From: Chthoniobacter flavus | GTDB lineage: Bacteria; Verrucomicrobiota; Verrucomicrobiia; Chthoniobacterales; Terrimicrobiaceae | Length of the DNA: 17,391 nt | Reading direction: 5' to 3' | NCBI GenBank assembly: GCA_945863785.1 | Contig: CAMBAQ010000021.1 | Location: forward strand, 1 to 17,391 | The notes under the pieces: generated by a model | What the model was told of the DNA's origin: nothing | Database searches by the model: none | The model's input: the letters and a program-made list of their open reading frames with translations, nothing else | Made by a program: the position numbers and the translations under genes | In this document: piece after piece, positions 7,725-15,468 of the stretch | Layout of the letters: every line of letters starts with the position of its first letter | Position numbering within the stretch: position 1 is the first letter of the stretch

Positions 7725-8465
7725 ATGAGGGTTTTTTATCACCCTGCGATGAGTTTTAATTCAGCCACCTCTTCCGTTCCAGCGACTCAAGAAGCCCCTT
7801 TTGTTAATAGCTTGGGCATGCCGTTTGTTCCTGTTCCTCGTTTCAGCACGCTTTTTTGCGTGTGGCCAGCACGCGTCGGCGACTTCCAAACCTATGCTTC
7901 CGAAAAAGGCGCGGCGCTACCGCAACAGGCGGCTGGCAGCACATCAGATCATCCTGTCGTCAATGTCACATGGCATGAAGCTTGGGCTTTTTGCGAATGG
8001 CTCACCCAACGCGAGCGTGCTGCGGGTTCGATTGGCGCGGATATCGAGTACCGCCTACCAGGTGATCTCGAGTGGAGTGCGGCCGTGGGGCTACCTGCAG
8101 AGCCAGAATCCAACCCCGAAAAACGGAGCGGCCAAGCTGAGGGATATCCATGGGGCTCCGAATGGCCACCAGCACAAAACGCCGGAAACTATTCCCAAGA
8201 ACTCGGCGTGGATTCCTTTGAGTTCACCTCTCCCGTGGGAAGTTTCCCTGCAAACACATTGGGAATTTACGATTTGGGTGGAAACGTTTGGGAGTGGTGT
8301 CAGGACATCTATGAGCGCACCAGCGATTGCCGTGTGCTTCGCGGAGCATCGTGGTTCAATGGCTATGCCGACCGCTTGAAATCCTCGTTCCGAAATGACG
8401 TGGGTCTCCCAGATTCCCGATTCACGAGCTTTGGATTCCGCGTAGTTTTGGGACCCGCACTTTAA
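7725..8465 (+). CDS. SUMF1/FGE-fold protein without the FGE catalytic cysteines
   Basis: The 246-residue protein carries the formylglycine-generating-enzyme (SUMF1, C-lectin-like) fold. Markers are DHPVVNVTWHEAWAFCEWL (75-93), EYRLPGDLEWSAA (108-120), LGGNVWEWCQD (184-194), RVLRGASW (203-210) and the closing FGFRVV (236-241). True aerobic FGE has two cysteines shortly after RxLRGGS, but here the stretch reads FNGYADRLKSSFRN with none. So sulfatase activation is unlikely; members of this kind have other or unknown roles. No signal peptide is evident. An ATG at 7749 (238 residues) is an equally good start, and neither has a Shine-Dalgarno. The gene is divergent from the lipoprotein gene across about 137 bases and converges with the PTS IIA gene 22 bases on. 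Confidence 0.82.
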   Translation: MRVFYHPAMSFNSATSSVPATQEAPFVNSLGMPFVPVPRFSTLFCVWPARVGDFQTYASEKGAALPQQAAGSTSDHPVVNVTWHEAWAFCEWLTQRERAAGSIGADIEYRLPGDLEWSAAVGLPAEPESNPEKRSGQAEGYPWGSEWPPAQNAGNYSQELGVDSFEFTSPVGSFPANTLGIYDLGGNVWEWCQDIYERTSDCRVLRGASWFNGYADRLKSSFRNDVGLPDSRFTSFGFRVVLGPAL

Positions 8466-8487
8466 GTATCCGCAGGGCTTGGCAGAA

Positions 8488-8949
8488 TTAGAGCTTCAGC
8501 TCGGCAGAGGCTAGAATTTCTAGGAAAGATCTAGGCGTCGTTGTGGCGATGAGTTCTTTCAGGAGTTCTGGGCGACTGCATAGTCTGGCGATGCTGCCGA
8601 CCACGCGGAGGTATTCGTTATTGAACGCGGTGGGGATGCCAGCCACAAAAACAAAGCGTACTTTTTCCGGGATATCATTCGAGTGGAATCCCTCGCTCAA
8701 TCTCCCTGCGCCCATCACGAGCGCATTCACCGCATTGGTACGGCCATGAGCAATCACCACGCCGCAACCGCCTGCAGCAACAGCAGGGGCATTGCGCTCA
8801 ATCACGGAGGTGCGTAGGTCCTCCCAAGCGGGAACCCTCACATCGCCGCGCAGGGAAAAAAGGACTTCTTGAACGGCATCGCGTTGATTTTCTCCCTTGA
8901 GAGATAAATGGATGTGCTCGGGTTTGAGAATCTGGGCGATAGAAATCAT
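8488..8949 (-). CDS. PTS IIA-like protein (fructose/nitrogen type, PtsN-like)
   Basis: This 153-residue cytoplasmic protein matches the PTS EIIA type 2 fold. The N-terminal ISIAQILKPEHIHLSLKGENQRDAVQEVL resembles PtsN, and H68 in GCGVVIAHGRT sits where the phosphorylated histidine occurs (usually PHAR; here AHGR). A FVAGIP segment and a C-terminal LLKELIATTTPRSFLEIL complete the domain. No EI, HPr or IIBC gene is nearby, so a regulatory role like that of PtsN is more likely than sugar transport. Its start overlaps the NAD kinase stop by four bases (ATGA), and GGAAG eight bases upstream may act as Shine-Dalgarno. Whether H68 is phosphorylated cannot be judged from sequence. Confidence 0.85.
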   Translation of the reverse strand: MISIAQILKPEHIHLSLKGENQRDAVQEVLFSLRGDVRVPAWEDLRTSVIERNAPAVAAGGCGVVIAHGRTNAVNALVMGAGRLSEGFHSNDIPEKVRFVFVAGIPTAFNNEYLRVVGSIARLCSRPELLKELIATTTPRSFLEILASAELKL

Positions 8950-9800
8950 AGGTTACTTCCGGTCCACTTTAACTTCTGACGGAGGACTTCGGTGAAGGGT
9001 CTTTCGGGCAGCATCGCCAGAGGCAGGACGCGTGCGCTTTTGGATAATTGGAGAGAGTCGCCATCCGTCATCGGAAACCAACCCTGGGCATCGACTGAGA
9101 CATAGCCGGTCTGGCCGGGTTTGCTCACTTGGATATTCACGACGCTCTCGTCACTCACGACAACCGAGCGGTTCGTCAGCACGTGCGGACAGATCGGTGT
9201 CACGACAAGGCATCCGGAGTCTGGCATGAGGATCGGGCCGCCCGCCGAGAGGGAATAGGCCGTCGAGCCGGTAGGCGTCGCAACCACGAGGCCGTCGGCG
9301 TTGTAATCCGTGAGGGCGGCACCGCCGAGCGAAACACGGATTTGCACAAGCTGGGAACGCTCGCCCCGACTGACCACAACATCGTTCAAGGCAAAGAGCG
9401 TTTGCACATCACCGTTGGCGAATCGGAGGTCCGCCTTCAAAAGCCCACGGTAACTGAGGATATAATCCTGGGCTCGAATGCATTCCACGGCGCGCTGAAT
9501 CTCTCCCGCGCCTAGGCAGGTCAAAAATCCAAGCGTCCCGATGTTGATGCCGAAGATCGGAGGAAGCACATCGGTGAGCTTTTGGACGACTCTCAGGATG
9601 GTGCCATCTCCCCCCATCACGACCAGAAGCCGGCACTGGGCCGCGAGAGCAGATTCATCGAAGGCCGAAGATTTCCCGACCAAAGGAGCCGTGCTTCGCT
9701 CGAGAAGGTAGGACATGTTAAACCGCTCAAGCTCGGCGATCATCGCGGCGACCACCGACGCGGCTGCCGGTTTTTCAGAATGCGCAATGAGTCCGATCAT
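8946..9800 (-). CDS. nadK: NAD(+) kinase
   Basis: It phosphorylates NAD to NADP using ATP or polyphosphate, setting the cytoplasmic NADP pool. From ATG 9800 the protein has 284 residues, typical of the family. Hallmarks are GGDGT (63-67), FGINIGTLGFLT (83-94) and NADGLVVATPTGSTAYSLSAGGPI (167-190). A frame extension to a TTG at 9842 adds MHYSLFHDFPAPDP, which has no family support, so MIGLIAHSEKP is taken as the start. It precedes and overlaps the PTS IIA gene, forming a two-gene unit. The divergent small membrane protein gene begins about 130 bases away, leaving room for both promoters. Confidence 0.95.
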   Translation of the reverse strand: MIGLIAHSEKPAAASVVAAMIAELERFNMSYLLERSTAPLVGKSSAFDESALAAQCRLLVVMGGDGTILRVVQKLTDVLPPIFGINIGTLGFLTCLGAGEIQRAVECIRAQDYILSYRGLLKADLRFANGDVQTLFALNDVVVSRGERSQLVQIRVSLGGAALTDYNADGLVVATPTGSTAYSLSAGGPILMPDSGCLVVTPICPHVLTNRSVVVSDESVVNIQVSKPGQTGYVSVDAQGWFPMTDGDSLQLSKSARVLPLAMLPERPFTEVLRQKLKWTGSNL

Positions 9801-9928
9801 CGGATCTGGTGCTGGAAAATCATGGAACAGGGAGTAATGCAAACCTAGCCACCAAAAGCAACGTCAACCTGTAGGTCTGGAGCGAGGTATCACTTGCAAG
9901 AGCCCCATAGCCACTCGATATTCCGATA

Positions 9929-10144
9929 ATGAATGAGAGACAAGGATCAGCAGGAAATGTGATCGCGGCACTGTGCAGTTTTTTTGTTCCCGGCCTAGGC
10001 CAATTGGTTCAGGGCCGGATTCTTTCAGCGATTGTTTTTTTCCTTGGATCGATCGTTGTGTGGTTCATCAGCTTCGGACTGCTGGGCTGGATCGTTCATA
10101 TCTGGGCGTGCATCAATGCCGCGCTCTGGAAACCGGGGAGTTGA
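9929..10144 (+). CDS. small TM2-like membrane protein
   Basis: The 71-residue product has a first hydrophobic stretch with VPGLGQLVQGRI (20-31), the PGxGQxxxGR signature common to TM2 and related small membrane proteins. A second long hydrophobic segment follows (about 32-58, IVFFLGSIVVWFISF onward) and the protein ends WKPGS. Two membrane helices in the inner membrane are expected. Function is unknown. Its TGA is one base before the ATG of the aldehyde dehydrogenase gene, suggesting translational coupling. It is too short for firm family assignment, but composition and placement make it a real gene. Confidence 0.75.
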   Translation: MNERQGSAGNVIAALCSFFVPGLGQLVQGRILSAIVFFLGSIVVWFISFGLLGWIVHIWACINAALWKPGS

Positions 10145-10145
10145 A

Positions 10146-11627
10146 ATGACACTAAAAAATTACATCAACGGAATCTTTGTTCCCGCCCAGAGCCGGGCGG
10201 TGAGAATCTACCATAACCCCGCCGACAATTCCGCGCTCGGCGAGGTGGCGGAATCCGCCATCGAGGATGTCGAGGCGGCAATCAAGGCAGCGAGAAAGGC
10301 GTTCGATGAGGGACCTTGGCCGCGAAATCCCGCCGTCGAGCGGGCGGCGAAACTCCTTCAGCTTGCGAGTCTCATCGATTCGCGGGCCGAGGAGCTCGCC
10401 ACCATGGAGACCCGCAACAACGGCAAGCCCATGCGAGAGGCGAGATTCGATGTCGCGGATGCCGCCGCGTGTTTCCGATACTACGCGGGACTTGCCACGC
10501 AGCCTTCGGGACAAACTCTCGAGGTCAGCGACCCGAATATCGTCTGCCAGACCGTTCGCGAACCCATGGGCGTTTGCGGTCAGATTATCCCATGGAACTA
10601 CCCCTTACTGATGGCGGCATGGAAGCTAGCTCCCGGGCTCGCAGCGGGTAACTGCTGTATTCTCAAGCCCTCTGAGCTGACTCCGCTTTCGGTTTCGCTT
10701 TTATTCGAGCTGATCGCTGATGTCGGATTCCCTCCAGGAGTCGTACAGCTTGTTTACGGTCCAGGGGATCCGGTGGGATCGTGTCTCGCGGCAAGCCCCC
10801 TTGTGGATAAAATCGCCTTCACCGGTGGAGGGGTGACCGGTCGTAAAATCCAGATCGCTGCGGCGTCGAATTTCAAAAAGATCTCACTCGAGTTGGGTGG
10901 GAAGAGCCCGAATATCATCTTCGCCGATGCCGATCCCGATGTGGCGCTGGAGTATGCGCTTTTCGGTATCTTTGCGGGCCAAGGCGAGGTTTGCAGTGCC
11001 GGATCGAGGCTGCTCCTCGATCGTCGCCTCAGTGGAAATTTCCTCCATAATTTGGTCTCCGCCTGCGAGAAGATCGTCGTCGGATCAGGTATGGATGAAG
11101 CCACCGAGATGGGTCCGCTCATATCACGGGCACACCAGAAAAAAGTGCTCGATTACATCCAAGCTGGTTGTTGCGAAGGCGGCGAGATCATGTGCGGCGG
11201 CGGGACCTACAATGACAAACGAAGCGCGGGCAACTTCGTGCAGCCAACGATTTTTTCGAATACCAAGCCCAGCATGCGCATCGTGAAGGAGGAAATTTTT
11301 GGCCCAGTATTGACCGTGCAATATTTCGACGGCGAGGACGAGGCGGTTCAAATGGCGAATGACACCATCTACGGCCTAGCGGCTGGCGTCTTCACGAGCG
11401 ATGGATCCCGCGCCCAACGGGTGATCCGCCGCCTTCGCGCCGGCATCACTTGGATCAACACCTACCATCCTACTTTCAACGAGGCGCCCTGGGGGGGGTA
11501 CAAGCAAAGCGGAATTGGACGCGAACTCGGCACCTACGGCTACGAGGCCTACACCGAGGTCAAACAGATCAACACCTGTATCCGCCCGCAACCACTCGGT
11601 TGGTTCAAGTCTCTATCGAAAAAATAA
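10146..11627 (+). CDS. NAD(P)-dependent aldehyde dehydrogenase, betaine-aldehyde type
   Basis: It oxidises an aldehyde to an acid with NAD(P) in the cytoplasm. The 493-residue protein from ATG 10146 has the whole ALDH fold: IIPWNYPLLM with N151 (147-156), K174 in LKPSE, FTGGGVTG (225-232), E249 in LELGGKSPN, and the nucleophile C283 in GQGEVCSAGSR. The C-terminal EAPWGGYKQSGIGRELG and WINTYHP resemble BetB/GbsA betaine aldehyde dehydrogenases, so osmoprotectant (choline to betaine) oxidation is a candidate. No choline dehydrogenase is nearby, and gamma-aminobutyraldehyde or other substrates are possible. The frame opens upstream to 10032, but that part overlaps the TM2-like gene. GGGGAG just before the start is a usable Shine-Dalgarno. 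Confidence 0.92.
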   Translation: MTLKNYINGIFVPAQSRAVRIYHNPADNSALGEVAESAIEDVEAAIKAARKAFDEGPWPRNPAVERAAKLLQLASLIDSRAEELATMETRNNGKPMREARFDVADAAACFRYYAGLATQPSGQTLEVSDPNIVCQTVREPMGVCGQIIPWNYPLLMAAWKLAPGLAAGNCCILKPSELTPLSVSLLFELIADVGFPPGVVQLVYGPGDPVGSCLAASPLVDKIAFTGGGVTGRKIQIAAASNFKKISLELGGKSPNIIFADADPDVALEYALFGIFAGQGEVCSAGSRLLLDRRLSGNFLHNLVSACEKIVVGSGMDEATEMGPLISRAHQKKVLDYIQAGCCEGGEIMCGGGTYNDKRSAGNFVQPTIFSNTKPSMRIVKEEIFGPVLTVQYFDGEDEAVQMANDTIYGLAAGVFTSDGSRAQRVIRRLRAGITWINTYHPTFNEAPWGGYKQSGIGRELGTYGYEAYTEVKQINTCIRPQPLGWFKSLSKK

Positions 11628-11714
11628 CCCCCGTTTTTGCGAGCGAATCCTCGACGACTGGACGGTGGCCGTGTATCGCGATGATGTGATTTTTTCAAAC
11701 CCTTCCTTCCGCTC

Positions 11715-12416
11715 ATGAGTGCCGAAAACCGCAAAAAAGTGGTCGTTCTTTGCAGCGGCGGGATGGATTCCGTCGCCGCGCTTTACGATGCGACTCTCAG
11801 CTATGAAGTAACGGCAGCGATTTCCTTTCACTACGGCGCTAAGCACAACGACCGCGAGATTCCGTTCGCAAAGTGGCATGCCGACCGCCTGAGCATCCCT
11901 CACATCACGGTGCCTCTCGCTTTTATCGGCGAGCAATTTGAGTCCGATCTTCTACAAAAAGGCGGCGAAATCCCGAAAGGTCACTACGAGGAAGAAACGA
12001 TGAAAAAAACCGTCGTCCCCTTCCGTAACGGCATCATGCTCTCGATCGCCGGCGGCTTCGCCGAGAGCAAGGGGGCCCACGGTTTGGTGATTGCCGCCCA
12101 TTCTGGTGACCACGCGATCTATCCCGACTGCCGCGAGGATTTTCTAAGTGCCATGGCGGATGCCATACGACTCGGAACCTATGCCCGCGTTGAAGTGATG
12201 CGTCCCTTCGTCACCATGACGAAGACCGAGATCGCTCGGCGGGGACACGATCTCGGTGTCGATTTTTCACAAACCTGGTCGTGCTACGTTGGAGGCGAGG
12301 TGCAATGCGGTGAATGCGGCACCTGCGTCGAGCGGAGAGAAGCCTTCCTTCTCGCTGGGATATTAGACCCCACCCCCTATCTCTCCACGCCGCCGCTTCC
12401 TGCCAAACCTCACTAG
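11715..12416 (+). CDS. queC: 7-cyano-7-deazaguanine synthase
   Basis: QueC turns 7-carboxy-7-deazaguanine into preQ0 with ATP and ammonia, for queuosine in tRNA or 7-deazaguanine in DNA. The 233-residue protein has the PP-loop SGGMDS (14-19), FHYGAKH (39-45), VVPFRNG (100-106), and a zinc site C190, C198, C201, C204 (CYVGGEVQCGECGTC). It is followed four bases later by queE, the enzyme one step earlier in the pathway. An 87-base gap separates it from the aldehyde dehydrogenase, so it may have its own promoter. I looked for a preQ1 riboswitch upstream and saw none. No Shine-Dalgarno is visible. Confidence 0.96.
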   Translation: MSAENRKKVVVLCSGGMDSVAALYDATLSYEVTAAISFHYGAKHNDREIPFAKWHADRLSIPHITVPLAFIGEQFESDLLQKGGEIPKGHYEEETMKKTVVPFRNGIMLSIAGGFAESKGAHGLVIAAHSGDHAIYPDCREDFLSAMADAIRLGTYARVEVMRPFVTMTKTEIARRGHDLGVDFSQTWSCYVGGEVQCGECGTCVERREAFLLAGILDPTPYLSTPPLPAKPH

Positions 12417-12420
12417 CCCC

Positions 12421-13116
12421 ATGCGGATCTCGGAAATATTTTATTCGATCCAAGGCGATGGCGAACTGACCGGTGTTCCCTCCGTCTTCATTCGCACCTC
12501 GGGCTGCAACCTGCGTTGCCGTTGGTGCGACACTCCGTATGCCTCGTGGAATCCGGAAGGTGAAGAGCGGAGCATCGAGAGTATTTTAGAAGAGGTCAAA
12601 AAACACCCAGCTCGCCACTGCGTCCTCACCGGCGGCGAACCGATGATCGCTCGCGGAATTCACGAATTGGCCGCCGCCCTCCGCGCCGAAGGCTTGCATA
12701 TCACCATCGAAACAGCCGGCACGATTCCTCCCTCTGATATCGCCTGTGACCTCGCTTCCCTCAGCCCGAAACTTTCGAATTCCACTCCCGATGCATCGGA
12801 AATCGAGCCCTCTTGGGTCGATCGCCACGAAAAAACGCGCATTCAACCGGACGTCTTACGCGAGTGGATTGCAGGCTACCCGTTTCAGTTGAAATTCGTC
12901 GTTTCTAGCACGAAAGATCTTCCTGAAATGGAAAAAACCATCAGGGACATCGGGACTCTCATACCGCCGTCTAAAATCCTTCTCATGCCGGAGGGAACGA
13001 GTGACGAGCTGCTGAAATCCCGCCAGAGCGAAGTCATCGCCATCTGCCTAGAGAAGGGCCACCGCTACTGCGACCGACTTCATATCCATCTTTTTGGAAA
13101 TACGATGGGCACCTGA
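12421..13116 (+). CDS. queE: 7-carboxy-7-deazaguanine synthase (radical SAM)
   Basis: QueE is a radical SAM enzyme that contracts 6-carboxytetrahydropterin to 7-carboxy-7-deazaguanine. The 231-residue protein opens with YSIQGDGELTGVPSVFIR, the family N-terminus, then the iron-sulfur ligands C29, C33, C36 (CNLRCRWC) and a SAM-binding TGGEP (70-74). The C-terminus ends LHIHLFGNTMGT. It lies directly after queC (4-base gap), so the two are co-transcribed. The other queuosine genes queD and queF are not in the window. It converges with pyrC across a 148-base gap. Confidence 0.95.
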   Translation: MRISEIFYSIQGDGELTGVPSVFIRTSGCNLRCRWCDTPYASWNPEGEERSIESILEEVKKHPARHCVLTGGEPMIARGIHELAAALRAEGLHITIETAGTIPPSDIACDLASLSPKLSNSTPDASEIEPSWVDRHEKTRIQPDVLREWIAGYPFQLKFVVSSTKDLPEMEKTIRDIGTLIPPSKILLMPEGTSDELLKSRQSEVIAICLEKGHRYCDRLHIHLFGNTMGT

Positions 13117-13130
13117 GCCCTGTGTTGAGA

Positions 13131-13146
13131 GTTTAAAGCGCCCAGA
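13131..13146 (+). repeat. 16-base direct repeat, copy 1
   Basis: GTTTAAAGCGCCCAGA here is identical to 13263-13278. Copy 2 spans the last codons and stop of pyrC, so copy 1 looks like a duplicated scrap of the pyrC 3' end. Confidence 0.9.
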
Positions 13147-13212
13147 TGCTTAAATATTTACAAACCAAAGAGCGTTCTCTGTTTTGCGCAGCATTCAAAA
13201 CCCCTTAGGATT

Positions 13213-13246
13213 TCCTGTTAATCCTTTAAATCCTGTCATCCTGTCT
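13213..13246. repeat. degenerate tandem repeat of TCCTGT-type units
   Basis: Four consecutive units, TCCTGTTAA, TCCTTTAAA, TCCTGTCA and TCCTGTCT, occupy 13213-13246; on minus they read as ACAGGAT-type units. I recall similar ACAGGATTAACAGGAT arrays between convergent genes in several environmental bacterial genomes. Function is unknown. Confidence 0.7.
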
Positions 13247-13262
13247 AAAAATCCGTTTTCGG

Positions 13263-13278
13263 GTTTAAAGCGCCCAGA
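13263..13278 (+). repeat. 16-base direct repeat, copy 2 (pyrC 3' end)
   Basis: Identical to 13131-13146. On minus it encodes the final VWAL codons and TAA stop of dihydroorotase plus two following bases. Confidence 0.9.
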
Positions 13279-14536
13279 CCGTTTCGCCCGCGACGATCGT
13301 TCTCACGGCGCGGCCTTTCCAAGTGTGGCCGTGGAATGGGGTATTGTGCGAGAGTGAGACGGATTTGTTTTTATCAAACGTCCACTCCAGATCGGGATCG
13401 ATGATCGTGACGTCCGCGGGCGCACCGACACTCAGGGTTCCACGATCCAGATTGAGAAGACGGGCGGGCTCGGCGGTGTAAAGAGCGATCAGGCGGGCCA
13501 AGGAAATCGCCGCGCGCTTGTGAACGAGAATGTCGCAGAATGTGGAAAACTCATTTTCCAATCCCGTGATGCCGAAGGGGGCATGGTCGATCTCGACTTC
13601 TTTTTCGTAGAAGGCATGGGGCGCATGGTCGCTACAGAGAATCGTGAGCGTACCGTCCGCGATTCCCTCAATGATGGCTTCGATGTCTTCCTCCGTCCGA
13701 AGCGGCGGATTCATTTTGAAGTTGGAATCAAACGCGGCCAACGAGGCATCAGTCAGCGCGATGTGATGCGGACACACTTCGCCCGAAATTTTCACCCCCC
13801 GAGCGCGCGCCTCGCGCAAGAGCCGAACACTCCCGCCCGAGCTGATGTGCTGACAGTGAATCGGGGAGTCGCACAACTCGGCCAACATGATATTTCGCGC
13901 CACGATCATTTCCTCGCCGGCGCGGGGCCACCCTGGGATGCCCAACCGGAGACTCCACTCGCCCTCGTGCATGATCCCATCCCCCACAAGCGAGTAGTCT
14001 TGGCAATGATCCATCACCGTGAGACCAAACATCCGCGCGTATTCCACCGCACGGCGCATGATTTCGTGATTTTGGATGCAATGTCCGTCATCAGTAAGGG
14101 CGACCACGCCAGCGTTGAAAAGGGAGCCGAAGGGCGCCAACTCTTCACCACGAAGGCCCTTCGTGATCGCGCCGGTGCAGAAAACATTTACGCACGCTTC
14201 GCGGGCCGCCTTGTCCTTGATCCAGGTGATCGTCGCCGCGCTATCGGCCGAGGGATTGGTATTCGGCATTGCCACGATCGAGGTGAATCCTCCCGCCGCA
14301 GCCGCACGTGTACCGGTGGCGATCGTCTCCTTGTGAGATTGTCCGGGCTCGCGCAGATGAACGTGAATATCAATCAAGCCGGGTGAAACAACGAGTCCAC
14401 GGACATCGAGCGCCTCGGTTTCGCTACCCGTTTGTGGTGCGGTTATTTTGCCATCCGCAAGCCAGAGATCGGCTACTTCATCGCGGTTGTTGGCAGGGTC
14501 GATGATGCGACCGTTGATGATGCGAGTGATTTTCAT
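13265..14536 (-). CDS. pyrC: dihydroorotase, class I
   Basis: It closes carbamoyl-aspartate to dihydroorotate in pyrimidine synthesis. The 423-residue length and IDIHVHLREPGQSHKET (55-70) mark a class I enzyme (PyrC of Bacillus, about 430 residues). Likely metal and substrate residues visible are H58 and H60, the D150-D-G-H in ALTDDGH, H177, H230 and D303 in CSDHAPHA. The metal site looks complete, so it is probably active rather than a pseudo-DHOase. Its ATG overlaps the pyrB stop by four bases (ATGA). Class I enzymes often associate with aspartate carbamoyltransferase, which fits the gene order pyrR-pyrB-pyrC. It is last in the operon. Confidence 0.95.
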   Translation of the reverse strand: MKITRIINGRIIDPANNRDEVADLWLADGKITAPQTGSETEALDVRGLVVSPGLIDIHVHLREPGQSHKETIATGTRAAAAGGFTSIVAMPNTNPSADSAATITWIKDKAAREACVNVFCTGAITKGLRGEELAPFGSLFNAGVVALTDDGHCIQNHEIMRRAVEYARMFGLTVMDHCQDYSLVGDGIMHEGEWSLRLGIPGWPRAGEEMIVARNIMLAELCDSPIHCQHISSGGSVRLLREARARGVKISGEVCPHHIALTDASLAAFDSNFKMNPPLRTEEDIEAIIEGIADGTLTILCSDHAPHAFYEKEVEIDHAPFGITGLENEFSTFCDILVHKRAAISLARLIALYTAEPARLLNLDRGTLSVGAPADVTIIDPDLEWTFDKNKSVSLSHNTPFHGHTWKGRAVRTIVAGETVWAL

Positions 14537-15468
14537 GCGGGTATGCCTGCGCCTCCCGCGCAGAGGTAGAGAACAGCCATGCGGACAGCGATGCCATTGG
14601 TGACCTGCTCGAGAATCACGCTTTGCGACCCGTCAGCGACGTCGCTGTCGATTTCCACACCGCGATTGATCGGGCCGGGGTGCATGACGAGGCAACTTGG
14701 CTTGAGCCGTGCCGCGCGGGCTTTAGTAAGACCGAAGAGGGCCGTGTATTCTCCGAGACCGGGGAAGTATTCTTTACGCTGACGCTCATGCTGGATGCGA
14801 AGAAGATTGACCACATCCGCGCCCTCCAGCGCTTCGTCGATGCGATGCACCACACGCACCCCGAGTTTTTCAAAACTCCGTGGCACCAGTGTGGACGGGC
14901 CAGCCAGCGTGACATTGGCACCGAGTTTGACGAGACCGAAGATATTCGAGCGGGCCACTCGACTGAAGAGAATGTCACCCACAATCACGACATTCAGCCC
15001 GTCAATGCGGCCGAATTTTTCCCGCATCGTGAAGATATCCAGCAAGCCCTGTGTAGGATGCTCGTGGGCTCCGTCGCCCGCGTTGATGATACTCGAGCCT
15101 AGTCGCTCCGAAAGGAATCGCGCCGAACCCGGCGAACTGTGACGAAGAACAATGATGTCGGCTTGTAGGGCCTGCAGGTTGAGCGCCGTATCCTTGAGAG
15201 TCTCGCCCTTTTGAAGACTGGATGCCGTGGCCGAGATATTCACCACATCCGCACTCAATCGCATCGCGGCAACCTCAAACGACGTGCGCGTGCGCGTGCT
15301 GGGCTCGACGAAAAAATTCACCAAGGTTTTGCCCCGGAGAGCGGGCACTTTTTTGAGGCTTCGCTCACCGACCCCTTTGAAGGCACGGGCGGTTTCGAGA
15401 AGAAAATCAAGTTCCTCGGAGCCGAGTTCATCCAAGCCGGTGAGATCTTTTCGGTTCCAAGTCTTCAT
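14533..15468 (-). CDS. pyrB: aspartate carbamoyltransferase catalytic chain
   Basis: It transfers carbamoyl phosphate to aspartate, the committed step of pyrimidine synthesis. The 311-residue protein shows the carbamoyl-phosphate loop VEPSTRTRTSFE (54-65), the catalytic lysine loop SLQKGE (K87), HPTQ (137-140) and the late HPGPINRGVEID. No regulatory chain PyrI is encoded beside it. This fits control through PyrR rather than nucleotide allostery. It overlaps pyrR at its start and pyrC at its end by ATGA junctions, so the three are one translationally coupled unit. Confidence 0.96.
   Translation of the reverse strand: MKTWNRKDLTGLDELGSEELDFLLETARAFKGVGERSLKKVPALRGKTLVNFFVEPSTRTRTSFEVAAMRLSADVVNISATASSLQKGETLKDTALNLQALQADIIVLRHSSPGSARFLSERLGSSIINAGDGAHEHPTQGLLDIFTMREKFGRIDGLNVVIVGDILFSRVARSNIFGLVKLGANVTLAGPSTLVPRSFEKLGVRVVHRIDEALEGADVVNLLRIQHERQRKEYFPGLGEYTALFGLTKARAARLKPSCLVMHPGPINRGVEIDSDVADGSQSVILEQVTNGIAVRMAVLYLCAGGAGIPA

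Larger units (their letters stand above)
13117..13264. other. convergent queE/pyrC intergenic region
   Basis: This 148-base gap has no gene. It contains two 16-base direct-repeat copies (13131-13146, and 13263-13278 which overlaps the pyrC 3' end), a tandem degenerate repeat (13213-13246), a short GGGC...GCCC inverted repeat just after the queE stop, and an ATCCG-TTTT-CGGGT stem near 13251-13264. The last, followed by TTT, could be a weak terminator for queE. No strong terminator is evident. Confidence 0.6.

Noticed and set aside
11628..11714. Possible preQ1 riboswitch before queC
   Set aside because: No stem plus CUA-rich/AAGGAG aptamer pattern was seen.
13520..14386. 288-residue plus-strand frame opposite pyrC
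   Set aside because: High-GC antisense shadow of dihydroorotase codons.
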